This document shows positions 8,138 through 17,294 of a DNA stretch of 64,000 nt, one piece after another. This DNA is from JANNRR01 sp031401675 (GTDB taxonomy: Bacteria; Pseudomonadota; Alphaproteobacteria; Rhodobacterales; Rhodobacteraceae). The stretch is taken from NCBI GenBank assembly GCA_031401675.1, contig JANNRR010000105.1, forward strand, positions 1-64,000, given 5' to 3'. A model generated the notes under the pieces. The model saw only the letters and a list, made by a program, of their open reading frames with translations. It ran no database searches and was not told where the DNA came from. How positions within the stretch are numbered: the stretch's first letter is position 1; each line of letters starts with the position of its first letter. Both the position numbers and the translations under genes were made by a program.

Positions 8138-8561
8138 GTAGTTATAATACAATTGGTTAAGGTGTTCGCGTTAGAGGATTTTTGAGGATTCTGGCGGGGA
8201 TAAGCTCATGCACAGGACGGCCAGTGCTGGTAACGCGCGCCGACATCTGGTCGTGGTGTCGCCGGGGATATTGAGAACCCGGCGTGACCAGACGCCGGTC
8301 CGGTGCATGAAACGCGCCAAGAACCCGGCTGGCGCGCCGCCCGCGCGCCGCCCGCGCGCCGCCCTTGCCATGCCCGTGCGGGCAGGCCATTCCGGTGCCG
8401 GCTGCGACCGATGGGCAATGCCCGTCGCCCGGCGCTCGAGCCACGATCCCGCTCGACTGTCTGGCCGATACCTCCGACACTGTGCTACGCGGGCGCTGGC
8501 AGCCGGCGCTTTGCCATCGGTTGGCCAGCAGACGGCGAAACCGCAGATCGGGATACGAACG
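8138..8561. other. Non-coding interval with 11-bp repeats
   Basis: Upstream region of the BKACE gene. It begins AT-rich, with TATAAT at 8143-8148 as a possible -10 element though without a clear -35. It then contains three perfect tandem copies of GCGCGCCGCCC (8332-8364). No start with a good ribosome binding site was found before 8562. Confidence 0.4.
8332..8364. repeat. Three tandem 11-bp repeats
   Basis: GCGCGCCGCCC repeated three times without mismatch (8332-8342, 8343-8353, 8354-8364), in the region before the BKACE gene. Function unknown; such short repeats can vary in copy number. Confidence 0.85.
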
Positions 8562-9407
8562 ATGACCGAAACCAGCAAGGGCCCCTGCATCCTCTGCGTC
8601 GCCATCACCGGTTCCTTGCCGACCAAGGCCGACAATCCGGCGGTGCCGATCAGCATTGCCGAACAGGTGGAAAGCGCGCACGAAGCCTTTGAGGCCGGTG
8701 CCACTGTCCTGCATGCCCATGTCCGCGACGACGACGGCAGGCCGACCGCCGACCCCGAACGCTTTGCGCGGCTGCAGGACGGTGTGAAGAGGCATTGCCC
8801 CGGCATGATCCTGCAGATGTCGACCGGCGGCAGGTCCGGCGCCGGGCTGGCGCGTGGCAGCATGCTGCCGCTCTGCCCCGACATGGCCTCGCTTTCGGTC
8901 GGGTCGAACAACTTCCCCACCCGGGTCTATGAGAACCCGCCGGATCTGGTGGACTGGCTGGCGGCCGAAATGCTGAAGTACGATGTGAAGCCCGAGATCG
9001 AGGCCTTTGATCTGTCGCACATCCTGAAGGCCGCCGACATGAAGTCAAAGGGGCAATTGGCCGGCACGCCCTATGTGCAGTTCGTCATGGGCGTGAAAAA
9101 TGCCATGCCCGCCGACCGCGAGGTGTTTGATTTCTACATCCGGACCGTGAACCGCCTGTTCCCCGGCGCGCCGTGGTGTGCCGCCGGCATCGGGCCGGCG
9201 CAGATCGTGCTGAACGACTGGGCGATTTCTGCGGGGGGCCATGCCCGCACCGGGCTGGAGGATAACGTGCGGCTGGACCGGACCACGCTGGCCCCGTCCA
9301 ACGCCGCACTGGTCCGGCGCGCCGCCGACCTGTGCGCCCGCCATGAACGCCCGGTTGCGACCTCGGCCGAGGCGCGCGCCATATTGGGGCTGCGGGCCGC
9401 CGCCTGA
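8562..9407 (+). CDS. BKACE family beta-keto acid cleavage enzyme
   Basis: A 281-residue protein of the BKACE (DUF849, 3-keto-5-aminohexanoate cleavage) family. These zinc-dependent enzymes condense a beta-keto acid with acetyl-CoA and release acetoacetate and a new acyl-CoA. Seen in the sequence: the zinc-binding HAHVRD (His51, His53) at the end of the second barrel strand, MSTGGRSG, and the C-terminal GGHARTGLEDNVRLD loop that is a family signature. The frame is open upstream, but homology begins at the ATG at 8562. The substrate within the family depends on a few pocket residues and is not assigned here. Confidence 0.88.
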   Translation: MTETSKGPCILCVAITGSLPTKADNPAVPISIAEQVESAHEAFEAGATVLHAHVRDDDGRPTADPERFARLQDGVKRHCPGMILQMSTGGRSGAGLARGSMLPLCPDMASLSVGSNNFPTRVYENPPDLVDWLAAEMLKYDVKPEIEAFDLSHILKAADMKSKGQLAGTPYVQFVMGVKNAMPADREVFDFYIRTVNRLFPGAPWCAAGIGPAQIVLNDWAISAGGHARTGLEDNVRLDRTTLAPSNAALVRRAADLCARHERPVATSAEARAILGLRAAA

Positions 9408-9500
9408 AAGGCATGACGCAAGCGCAAGCCGCTTGACGGGCGCGGGCGCGCCGGCAGAGTGTTCGTGCAGCCGCAGCCCCGTCGCAAGGAACCTCCGCCG

Positions 9501-10028
9501 ATGCCGCCCGAGACCACCGACCCCAACCCCAGAATGCCCTATCAGCTGCCGTTCCCGCCCGATGCCCTGCCCGAGATCGTCATTCCCAGGGCCATTCCCG
9601 AGGATGAGCGGCTGTGGGTGCCACAGGCCGACAACGTCTGGTTCCGGCCGCTGTGCCTGAACCGGTCGCAGGGCTACTGGATGAACCTGCTGCGGGTGCG
9701 CAAGTCCGGCGTGCTGTCGCGCCACCGCCACCCGAACGCGGTCCACGGTTTCGTGCTGAAGGGGCGCTGGCATTATCTGGAACACGACTGGGTGGCCGAG
9801 GAGGGCAGCTATGTCTTTGAACCGCCGGGGGAAACCCACACGCTGGTGGTGCCGGACGGGGTCGAGGAGATGATCACCTATTTTCAGGTCAACGGCATCA
9901 TGTATTACGTCGATCCCTGGGGCAAACCGCTGGGGTACGAGGATGTATTCACCAAGATCGAGATGTGCCGCAAGCATTTCGCCGCTGTCGGGCTGGGGGC
10001 GGGCTATGCCGATCAGTTCATCCGCTGA
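9501..10028 (+). CDS. Cupin-domain protein, dihydroxyacetophenone dioxygenase-like
   Basis: A 175-residue single-domain cupin. The metal site is clear: SRHRHPNAVHGFVLKG provides the histidines of cupin motif 1, and GSYVFEPPGETHTLVV those of motif 2. Length and sequence resemble proteins annotated as 2,4'-dihydroxyacetophenone dioxygenases, but most members are uncharacterised. AAGGA ten bases before the ATG at 9501 supports this start over one 14 codons upstream. It sits between the BKACE gene and the broken dehydrogenase and is probably co-transcribed with them. Confidence 0.75.
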   Translation: MPPETTDPNPRMPYQLPFPPDALPEIVIPRAIPEDERLWVPQADNVWFRPLCLNRSQGYWMNLLRVRKSGVLSRHRHPNAVHGFVLKGRWHYLEHDWVAEEGSYVFEPPGETHTLVVPDGVEEMITYFQVNGIMYYVDPWGKPLGYEDVFTKIEMCRKHFAAVGLGAGYADQFIR

Positions 10029-10049
10029 CGGCGGCGCGGGGCAGGGGCG

Positions 10050-10767
10050 ATGACCGGGCCGCTGGCGCTGGTCACCGGTGGCGGCACCGGCATCGGCCGG
10101 GCCACGGCGGAACGGCTGGTGGCCGATGGTTGGCGCGTCGTGGCCGTGGGGCTGGACCGCGATGACGATCTGTCGCCGGCAGTCGAATTCCACACGGTCG
10201 ATGTGACCGATACCGCGGCGGTGCTGGCGCTTCTGTCGGGCGAAGATCGGCTGGCGGCGCTGGTCAACTGTGCCGGCATCCTGCGCCATGAACAGGAATG
10301 GCGTGCGCCATGAACAGGAATGGCGTGCGGACGTGTTTGCCGAGGTGATGCGGGTCAATGTGACGGCGGGGTTTGCGCTGGCGACGGCGCTGTTGCCGCG
10401 GCTGTCGGCGGCGGGCGGGTCGGTGATCATGCTGGCCTCGATGTGGTCGATCTTTGGCGCGCCGGGCGCCCCGGCCTATACCGCCAGCAAAGGCGCCGTG
10501 GCGGCGGTGACCCGGTCGATGGCGGTGGCGTGGGCGGGCAAGGGCGTGCGGGTCAACGCCGTGGCCCCGGGTTGGGTCGAAACCGCGATCTCGGCGCGCG
10601 CCCGGGAGGACCCCGAACGCGCCGCCCGCATCGGCGCGCGCATTCCGCTGGGCCGCTGGGCGAAACCGGCCGAGGTGGCCGCCGTCATCCGCTTTCTGGT
10701 GTCGGCGGATGCCACATACGTCACCGGTGTGATGCTGCCGGTCGACGGCGGCTATTCGATTGCGTGA
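10050..10767 (+). pseudogene. Short-chain dehydrogenase split by a 22-bp duplication
   Basis: A classical SDR oxidoreductase. The N-terminal part has the Rossmann motif TGGGTGIG (residues 9-16) and the NCAG motif; the C-terminal part has the catalytic Ser region, the YTASK motif and VTGVMLPVDGGYS. A perfect 22-bp tandem duplication (10285-10306 and 10307-10328) shifts the frame, so the upstream reading frame ends at 10313 and the rest is read in another frame. Removing one copy restores a continuous protein of about 231 residues, a normal SDR length, reading ILRHEQEWRADVFAEVMRVN across the junction. As written the gene is a pseudogene. The duplication could be reversible or an assembly error. 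Confidence 0.85.
10285..10328. repeat. 22-bp tandem duplication within the SDR gene
   Basis: Two perfect adjacent copies of a 22-bp unit that begins GCCATGAACAGG and ends TGGCGTGC. Because 22 is not a multiple of three, the duplication shifts the dehydrogenase reading frame. Confidence 0.95.
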
Positions 10768-10840
10768 TCCGGGGTCTGGCGCGCTGCTTTGGCGACTCTG
10801 TCGGCCTGCGGTGTGGCCGGCGGCGGAAGCCTTGCCCGGA

Positions 10841-11935
10841 TCAGCCCGCCAGCACCAGTTGCGTCACCCCGTCGAACAGGTGCAGCCGGGCCTGATCAAA
10901 GCTGATCCACACCGTCTCGTCCGGGTGGATCGGCACCTGCGGTTCCAGGCTGACCACGATGATCGAGGTGCCAAGGTAGACCTGCACGAAGGTCACATCC
11001 CCGGTCGGCTCGACCGTGTAGACCTTGCCCGCCACCGCCCCTGCCACCGTCGAGCGGGCCAGCCGGATCGTGCTGTGCCGCGCCCCGAGAACGACCCGGG
11101 GCGTGCTGGCACCAAGTGCCTTGCGGGCGTTTTCGGGTGACAGCGCAATCTCCTGCCCGTCCTCGCTGACCAGCACCACATCCTGACCGCGCCGCACCGC
11201 CTGCATCGGCACCAGCGACATTGCCGGGCTGCCGACAAAACTGGCGACAAAGGTATTAACCGGCTGGCCGAACACCACCGACGGCGGCGCATACTGCTGC
11301 AGCACGCCGCCGTTCATCACCGCCATCTTGTCGGCCATGGTCACGGCCTCCAGCTGGTCATGCGTCACATAGATCACGGTGGCCTTGAGATCCTGATGGA
11401 ACCGCTTCAGTTCCGAGCGCATCTGGACGCGCAGCTTGGCGTCAAGGTTCGACAAGGGCTCGTCCATCAGGAAGGCCCGCGGGTCGCGCACCAGCGCCCG
11501 GCCAAGCGCCACACGCTGTTGCTGGCCGCCGGACAGTTCGCGCGGCTTGCGTTCCAAGAGGTGCGTGATGTCCAGCACCCGCGCCGCCTCGTTCACCTTG
11601 CGCGCAATCTCGGCGGTAGCCAGCTTGCGCATCTGCAACGGAAAGGCCAGGTTCCTGAATACCGTCTTGTTGGGGTAAAGCGCATAGTTCTGGAACACCA
11701 TCGCGATGTCGCGATCCTTGGGGTCCAGATCGTTCACCAGCCGGTCGCCGATGTGAATGTCGCCGCCCGACATCGGGATCAGCCCGGCGATCAGGTTCAG
11801 CGTCGTGGTCTTGCCGCAACCCGACGGACCGACCAGCGCCACGAACTCGCCGTCCTCGACCGTGAACGACACGTTGTCCACCGCGCGGACGGGGCCATAG
11901 GTCTTGACCACATCCTTCAGGATCACCTGGGCCAT
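10841..11935 (-). CDS. Sugar ABC transporter ATPase, MalK/UgpC family
   Basis: A 364-residue ATP-binding subunit. It has Walker A GPSGCGKTT (36-44), the Q-loop (Gln82), signature LSGGQ (134-138), Walker B FLMDEP (155-160) and the switch histidine in YVTHD, followed by an OB-fold regulatory domain from about residue 240, as in MalK, UgpC and MsmK proteins. It energises import by the two permeases encoded directly upstream. It is last in the minus-strand order binding protein, permease, permease, ATPase, and converges on the broken SDR gene. Confidence 0.93.
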   Translation of the reverse strand: MAQVILKDVVKTYGPVRAVDNVSFTVEDGEFVALVGPSGCGKTTTLNLIAGLIPMSGGDIHIGDRLVNDLDPKDRDIAMVFQNYALYPNKTVFRNLAFPLQMRKLATAEIARKVNEAARVLDITHLLERKPRELSGGQQQRVALGRALVRDPRAFLMDEPLSNLDAKLRVQMRSELKRFHQDLKATVIYVTHDQLEAVTMADKMAVMNGGVLQQYAPPSVVFGQPVNTFVASFVGSPAMSLVPMQAVRRGQDVVLVSEDGQEIALSPENARKALGASTPRVVLGARHSTIRLARSTVAGAVAGKVYTVEPTGDVTFVQVYLGTSIIVVSLEPQVPIHPDETVWISFDQARLHLFDGVTQLVLAG

Positions 11936-11978
11936 TGATCGGGTCCTTTCAGGGGGGCACTGCCGTGTGCGTGCCGGG

Positions 11979-12839
11979 TCACGACTTGACCGCGCCTTCG
12001 GTCAGGGCGCGCACGAAATATTTCTGCAGGATCAGGAACAGCAGCACCACCGGCACGCTCATCAGGAATGTCGCTGCCATCAGCCCGGGCCAGTCGGTGG
12101 CAAACTCGGCAAAGAAACGCTGGATGCCGACCGGCAGGGTCAGGCGTTCCTTGTTGTTCAAGAAGGTGACGGCATAGACATACTCGTTCCATGCGCCGAT
12201 GAAGGAAAAGATCGAGGTGGCGATGATGCCCGGCGTCGACAGCGGCATCACGATGTAGATGAAGGCCTGAAACCGGGTGGCGCCATCGATCCGCGCCGCC
12301 TGTTCCAGCTGGATCGGAATGTTGTCGTAGAATCCCTTGAGCAGCCAGATCGACAGCGGCAGGCCAAAGGTCAGATAGGTCAGGATCAGCGAGCCGTGGG
12401 TGCCGACCAGCCCCATCCAGCGCATCAGCAGAAACAGCGGCATCAGGAACACCACCGCCGGGAACATGTTGCGCAGCAGCACGGCAAAGAACAGGAAGGT
12501 GCGCCCGGGAAAGCGGAAGCGCGAAAAGGCATAGGCCGCCGGCACCGCCACGGTCACGCCGAGTATCGTGGTCGCGACCGCAACATAGAGGCTGTTCCAG
12601 AAATACCGCAGGAAGTCGGCCCCGACCGAATTCGACGGGTCCAAAAGCTTGGTGTAGTTCTGCAGCGTCGGTTCGGCCGGCCACCATTGCGGCGGGTACT
12701 GCATGGCGGCGAACTGGGTTTTCAGCGATGTCAGCACCATCCACAGCATCGGCAGCACGGTGAAGATCAGCAGAAACACCAGGAACAGCCGCCCGCCCCA
12801 GCGCCACCAGTCGACCGGTTTGCGGGTGGTTGCGGTCAT
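11979..12839 (-). CDS. Sugar ABC transporter permease, MalG type
   Basis: A 286-residue inner-membrane protein with six predicted transmembrane segments and the cytoplasmic coupling loop EQAARIDGATRFQAFIYIVM, the EAA motif of binding-protein-dependent importers. The end PVVLLFLILQKYFVRALTEGAVKS is typical of MalG/UgpE-like subunits. Its ATG overlaps the TGA of the MalF-type permease gene, so the two subunits are translated together. Confidence 0.92.
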   Translation of the reverse strand: MTATTRKPVDWWRWGGRLFLVFLLIFTVLPMLWMVLTSLKTQFAAMQYPPQWWPAEPTLQNYTKLLDPSNSVGADFLRYFWNSLYVAVATTILGVTVAVPAAYAFSRFRFPGRTFLFFAVLLRNMFPAVVFLMPLFLLMRWMGLVGTHGSLILTYLTFGLPLSIWLLKGFYDNIPIQLEQAARIDGATRFQAFIYIVMPLSTPGIIATSIFSFIGAWNEYVYAVTFLNNKERLTLPVGIQRFFAEFATDWPGLMAATFLMSVPVVLLFLILQKYFVRALTEGAVKS

Positions 12840-13798
12840 CCTGCCCTCGACTCGTCGCCGCGCGTCAGCGCCTTTACGTAGAAATATCCCAAGGTCATCA
12901 TCACGATGAACAGGATCACCGAATAGGCCGCGGCCAGCCCCCAGCGCTGCCGGCCAAAGGCGATCTGATAGATATGGGTGATCCAGATGTCCGACGCTCC
13001 GGCCGGACCGCCGCCGGTCATGATCCAGGGGATGATGAACGAGTTGAAGTTGGCGACCATCAGCAACAACAGCGTGACCATCGACACGTTCTTCAGATGC
13101 GGCATCGTCACATGCCAGAACCGCTGCCAGGCATTGGCGCCATCGACCTGCGCCGCCCGCAACAGCTGATCCGGCACCGTCTGCAGGCCCGCCATCAGCA
13201 TGATCATGGCGAAAGAGAATTCCTTCCAGATGTTCACCACGATCAGCGACGGCAGCACGGTGTACAGATTGTCGAGAAAATTGATCGGCTTGTCGGTCAG
13301 CCCCAATTGCACCGCCAGCGCGCCGATCACCCCGAAATCAGAATGATACAGCCATTTCCAGACATAGGACGCCGCGACGGCGCTGACGACATAGGGGATC
13401 AGCAGGATTGCCCGCAGCACGCCGCGCCCGGCAAATTCGCGGTGCAGCGCCAGGGCCGCGCCAAGGCCCAGCAGGAACGCGACGACCGTGGAACAGAAGG
13501 TCCAGATCAGCGTGTTGATGGTCACGTCAAGGAACGCCTTGCTGGTCAACAGCGTGGTGTAGTTGTCCAGTCCGACGTAGATCTTGTCCTTCATCTGCAG
13601 GTTGGGCGGGGTTTTGTAGAAGCTGAGCTCGACCGTGTAGTAAATCGGAAAGGCGATCACGATCAGCATCACCACCAGAGCCGGCAACACGTACAGATAG
13701 TCCTCGCGGTGCCGGATCACCTGACGCAGCAACCCGGTGCGGCGCGGGCGCAGAACCGGTGCGGGCGCGGCGCCCACCTGTCCCGACGCGATGCTCAC
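12836..13798 (-). CDS. Sugar ABC transporter permease, MalF type
   Basis: A 320-residue inner-membrane subunit with an N-terminal cytoplasmic arm, six transmembrane segments and the EAA loop LLRAAQVDGANAWQRFWHVT. I choose the GTG at 13798 because AAGGA stands eight bases before it; the frame is open further upstream to an ATG at 13855 without a comparable site. It pairs with the MalG-type subunit to form the channel. Confidence 0.9.
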   Translation of the reverse strand: MSIASGQVGAAPAPVLRPRRTGLLRQVIRHREDYLYVLPALVVMLIVIAFPIYYTVELSFYKTPPNLQMKDKIYVGLDNYTTLLTSKAFLDVTINTLIWTFCSTVVAFLLGLGAALALHREFAGRGVLRAILLIPYVVSAVAASYVWKWLYHSDFGVIGALAVQLGLTDKPINFLDNLYTVLPSLIVVNIWKEFSFAMIMLMAGLQTVPDQLLRAAQVDGANAWQRFWHVTMPHLKNVSMVTLLLLMVANFNSFIIPWIMTGGGPAGASDIWITHIYQIAFGRQRWGLAAAYSVILFIVMMTLGYFYVKALTRGDESRAG

Positions 13799-13870
13799 GG
13801 GTGAATTCCTTTGCAAGGCAAGAGGGCGACCGGCGGCACATCGGCCGCCGGTCACCGCATCAGGGGAGGC

Positions 13871-15370
13871 TCAGAGGCCGCCCAACAGGGCTTCGACCTT
13901 GGCGGCGGCATCCTCGGCCGCCTCGTCAACCGTCATCTTGCCGGTCAATGCGTTCTGCAGCATGTCCGGAATGATGATGTTCATGATTTCCGGCGCTTCC
14001 GGGATCACCGGGAACGGGATGCCGTTCGGCAGCATCGAGGTGGTCACCTCCAGGAACTTGATGGTTTCAAGCCGTTCCTTCATCCACTTGGTCTTGAAGC
14101 CGCGCAGGTTGCCGGGGTTCGATCCGGTCCAGGCCAGCTTGGTCGACCATTCCGGTCCGGTCCAGAAACAGACCAGCGCCTTGGCCGCCATTTCGTCCAG
14201 CCCGCCGTCGACATACTCGCTTTTCAGGATGTGGATGTTCGAACCGCCGAACACCACGGCCCGCCGGTCCGGCCCCGCCGGGATCAGACCATAGCGCATG
14301 TTGGCCACCACCTCGTCGGCCACCGCCTTGTCGGCCCCGGTTGCCTTGCCGGCCAGATCGACCATCTTGGCATACTCCGACGGGTGCGCGATCATCATCG
14401 CCAGTTGCCCGGCAATGAAGGGTGCCTGATTTTCGTTCTGGGTGTTGGTCAGCGCCGACACCGGCACCGACTGGTCTCGGACATACATGTCATACGACGC
14501 CTGCAGCGCCGCCTTGGCACCGGGGCTGTTCAGTCCGACACTGCCATAGGTCGGCGCGTCGGTGTTTTCATCCAGCGCCGAGCCGCCGTAGGCCCACATC
14601 TGCGGCATGAAGCGGAACGGCGTGTTGCCGGCATTCTGCTTGGCGACCATGCCGTAACCGGCGACCCCCAGCTTGTCCTTGATCTGCTTGGAATAGGCGA
14701 CCACGTCATCCCAGGTTGCGGGCGGATTTTCCCCGTCCAGCCCGGCATCGTTGAACAGCTTGGCATTCCAGATGAAGGCCATGGTTTCGTTGTTGGTCGG
14801 AATGCCGTAGGTGGCACCGCCATAGGTGACCGATTTCATCGCGCCCGGCCAATAATCGGCGGTGGCGTAGCCGACATCCTCGGGCTTGAGTTCCTGCATG
14901 TAGCCCTTGGCACCGAACTCGACCCCGCCAAGGATCTGCAACCGCACCACCATCGGCCCGGCATTGCCCAGGAGCGAGGTGCGCAGCTTGTCCAGCAGGT
15001 CGTTGTAGTTGATGTTCTGCGCGTCGGTCTCGATGTTGGGATAGGTGGCTTTCCATGCTGCCCAGAACTCGTCGTTGATCTTGCGCTCGATATCGGGCGA
15101 GGCGTCGGTCGGCCCGGTCCACCACACCGATACCTTGCCGGCATAGTCCAGCGGCACCAGCTTGGAACAATCGCCGGCCGTGTCCACTTCCTCGGTTCCG
15201 GCGATGCTCTTGATGTAGTCGGGCGACCACTGCGACAGGTCGACGCTTTGCGCCAGCAGCGGCAGCGGCATCACTGTCAGGCTTGTGGCCACCAGCGCGG
15301 CAACGGTGTTGCCGAGGAGCGCGCGTCTTTTGGGCTTGCGGTCGCTGACGCGACCTCGCTGTTCGATCAT
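13871..15370 (-). CDS. ABC transporter substrate-binding protein
   Basis: A 499-residue extracellular solute-binding protein of the family-1 (sugar/oligosaccharide) type. The N-terminus has basic residues (RKPKRR) and a hydrophobic stretch ending PLPLLAQS, a Sec signal peptide. The mature part carries typical segments such as GIPTNNETMAFIWNAKLF, NPPATWDD and AAIFAGQ-like FIAGQLAMMIAHPSEY. GGGAGGAATTCAG directly before the ATG at 15370 supports that start. It is the first gene of the importer operon. At about 500 residues it is longer than most sugar-binding proteins, suggesting inserted loops. The ligand is unknown; the adjacent enolase-superfamily gene suggests a sugar acid. Confidence 0.87.
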   Translation of the reverse strand: MIEQRGRVSDRKPKRRALLGNTVAALVATSLTVMPLPLLAQSVDLSQWSPDYIKSIAGTEEVDTAGDCSKLVPLDYAGKVSVWWTGPTDASPDIERKINDEFWAAWKATYPNIETDAQNINYNDLLDKLRTSLLGNAGPMVVRLQILGGVEFGAKGYMQELKPEDVGYATADYWPGAMKSVTYGGATYGIPTNNETMAFIWNAKLFNDAGLDGENPPATWDDVVAYSKQIKDKLGVAGYGMVAKQNAGNTPFRFMPQMWAYGGSALDENTDAPTYGSVGLNSPGAKAALQASYDMYVRDQSVPVSALTNTQNENQAPFIAGQLAMMIAHPSEYAKMVDLAGKATGADKAVADEVVANMRYGLIPAGPDRRAVVFGGSNIHILKSEYVDGGLDEMAAKALVCFWTGPEWSTKLAWTGSNPGNLRGFKTKWMKERLETIKFLEVTTSMLPNGIPFPVIPEAPEIMNIIIPDMLQNALTGKMTVDEAAEDAAAKVEALLGGL

Positions 15371-15625
15371 CTGAATTCCTCCCGGAAGATTTGTGTGAAT
15401 CTCAGCTGGTCTTGGTGCCATCTGCCGTCACGCTGGGGCAACGGCCCAAACCTGTCAACAGACAAATCCGGATCGCGTTGGCGGCCCGTCGCCCGGCACA
15501 TCCCGGTCGCGATCCCCGGTTTCGTTGACGCCCCGGGCAAGCTTGCCTAAGGTTGCCCCAACCTGTCGGCCCCGCGTCGGACCGAGAAGGGCCGGGCAGG
15601 GCAATGTGGCGCGCGGGAGGCCGGG

Positions 15626-16822
15626 ATGAAGATCGTCGATTGCAGATGTGCCGTCATCGGCAAAAGCCCCATCGTCCGCATCGTCACCGATGCCGGCATC
15701 AGCGGCTACGGCGAGGTCGAGGTCTACAAACCCTATCTGAAACCCTACATCCTGCAGTTCCGCGAGGCGCTGATCGGCGAAGACCCGACCGATGTCGAAC
15801 GCTGCATGCTGAAGATACGCCAGCGCGGTGCCTTCAAGCCCTATGGTGCTGCGGTCAGCGTGATCGAGATGGCGCTGTGGGATATCGCCGGCAAGGCGGC
15901 GGGGGTGCCGGTCTACAAGCTGCTGGGCGGCAAGGTCCGCGACCATGTCCGCACCTACAACGGCTCGCTGCGGGTGCCGATGGGCGGCACCACCCCGGAA
16001 CATTATGCCCGCGACTGCCAGCGGATGATGGACCTGCCCGAAGGCTTCGGCATCATCAAGCAGGGTGTGGCCTTTCACAGTTCGCAGAAAACCGACTTTC
16101 CGGATTTTCACCTTGGCATCCGCCAGTCCGGCCGGTTTCACGGCGCATCGGAAACCGGCCTGATGACCGAACGCGCCCTGAACCATGTCGTGGAATGCGT
16201 GGCTGCGATGAAGGAGGTGCTGGGCGACAAGGTCGGGCTGGCGCTGGATTGCGGGCCAGGCTGGATGCCGACCGACGCCCTGCGCTTTGCCCGCGCGGTC
16301 GAGAAATACAACCTGATGTGGCTGGAGGACATGCTGACCGGCGACTACACGCCCTATGTCAACGCCGATGTCTACCGCGACCTGACGCATGCCACCACCA
16401 CGCCGATCCATACCGGCGAGCAGATCTATCTGCGGCAGAACTTCAAGGACCTGATCGAGCGCCACGCCGTCAACATCGTCGGCCCCGACCCGTGCGATGT
16501 GGGCGGCATTGCCGAACTGAAATGGATCGCCGAATATGCGCATCTGCACGGCATCCTGATCGCGCCGCACGGCACCGGCAACGGCCTGTTGGGTCTGGCG
16601 GCGCTGGTGCAGGTCTGCGCCACATTGCCCAGCAATTTCATCGCGTTCGAATATCCCAGCGGCAATCCCGCCTGGTGGTACGACATCGTTGATGGCCTGC
16701 CCGACCCGATCGTGAAGAACGGCCTGATCGCGGTATGGGACCGGCCCGGCATGGGGGTCGAGATCGTGCCCGAACGGGCGCGCCGCTATCTGGCTGCGGA
16801 AGACTCGGGGTTTTTCGACTAG
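15626..16822 (+). CDS. Mandelate racemase/muconate lactonizing-type enzyme
   Basis: A 398-residue member of the enolase superfamily, which abstracts a proton next to a carboxylate and is often a sugar-acid dehydratase. The three magnesium ligands are visible as Asp208 (LALDCGP), Glu234 (WLEDM) and Glu265 (HTGEQ); His315 in IAPHGTGNG pairs with Asp291 as the usual His-Asp base. The segment around Lys145 (GIIKQG) stands where a KxK motif often occurs, but only one lysine is present. Divergent from the importer operon, which probably brings in its substrate. A GGGAGG site lies before the ATG. Confidence 0.86.
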   Translation: MKIVDCRCAVIGKSPIVRIVTDAGISGYGEVEVYKPYLKPYILQFREALIGEDPTDVERCMLKIRQRGAFKPYGAAVSVIEMALWDIAGKAAGVPVYKLLGGKVRDHVRTYNGSLRVPMGGTTPEHYARDCQRMMDLPEGFGIIKQGVAFHSSQKTDFPDFHLGIRQSGRFHGASETGLMTERALNHVVECVAAMKEVLGDKVGLALDCGPGWMPTDALRFARAVEKYNLMWLEDMLTGDYTPYVNADVYRDLTHATTTPIHTGEQIYLRQNFKDLIERHAVNIVGPDPCDVGGIAELKWIAEYAHLHGILIAPHGTGNGLLGLAALVQVCATLPSNFIAFEYPSGNPAWWYDIVDGLPDPIVKNGLIAVWDRPGMGVEIVPERARRYLAAEDSGFFD

Positions 16823-17294
16823 GCGGCGGCGCACGGGAAAAATGCGCTCAAGCCGACGTTTTCCCACGGAATCGGCTTTGTTGGACAAGTCGTGAGGGCT
16901 GCCCTGTGTGGCTGCGGGATGTTGGTCGGGGAGTATGAGCTGGCCCACGCCCCCAACCTGCTGCTTGACTTTGACAGGCAGGTGGCCGAGGTGCCGATGG
17001 GAGACTTCGCGGGTTCAGGCGAGCCCGTGGCGTTCACCCGTTCAGTCCCGAACCGCTTCACGGCCCCTGCAACGCCGCAAATCCGCCGCGCGGTTGCGGC
17101 TGGCGGCAGGCTGAAGCGGATGACCGATGACCCGTATTCCTGGTAGCACCGGCTGCAGCTTGCCGATCCCGGGGCGTTGATGATGTGACCACCCCCCGAC
17201 CGCATCGATGTGCCAAGGTGGGTCAGTGAGGATCCTCAAAGGAGGACGGTCACGTCGGGGCGCGGTCACATCAACAGAGCCAGTCCCATGCCGT
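16823..17294. other. Long gap without a supported gene
   Basis: 472 bases between the dehydratase gene and the AraC gene, which converge on it. Several frames are partly open, including a plus-strand one from about 16892 to 17146, but none shows a recognisable family or a good ribosome binding site. It may contain decayed sequence. Confidence 0.35.

Noticed and set aside
9045..10430. Long minus-strand open frame opposite the BKACE and cupin genes
   Set aside because: The translation is rich in His, Arg and Gln with no family motif, while the plus strand encodes clear enzymes; it is a shadow.
16892..17146. Plus-strand frame of 84 codons after the dehydratase gene, possible transposase fragment
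   Set aside because: No motif of a transposase or other family could be confirmed, no terminal inverted repeats were found, and no good ribosome binding site precedes it.
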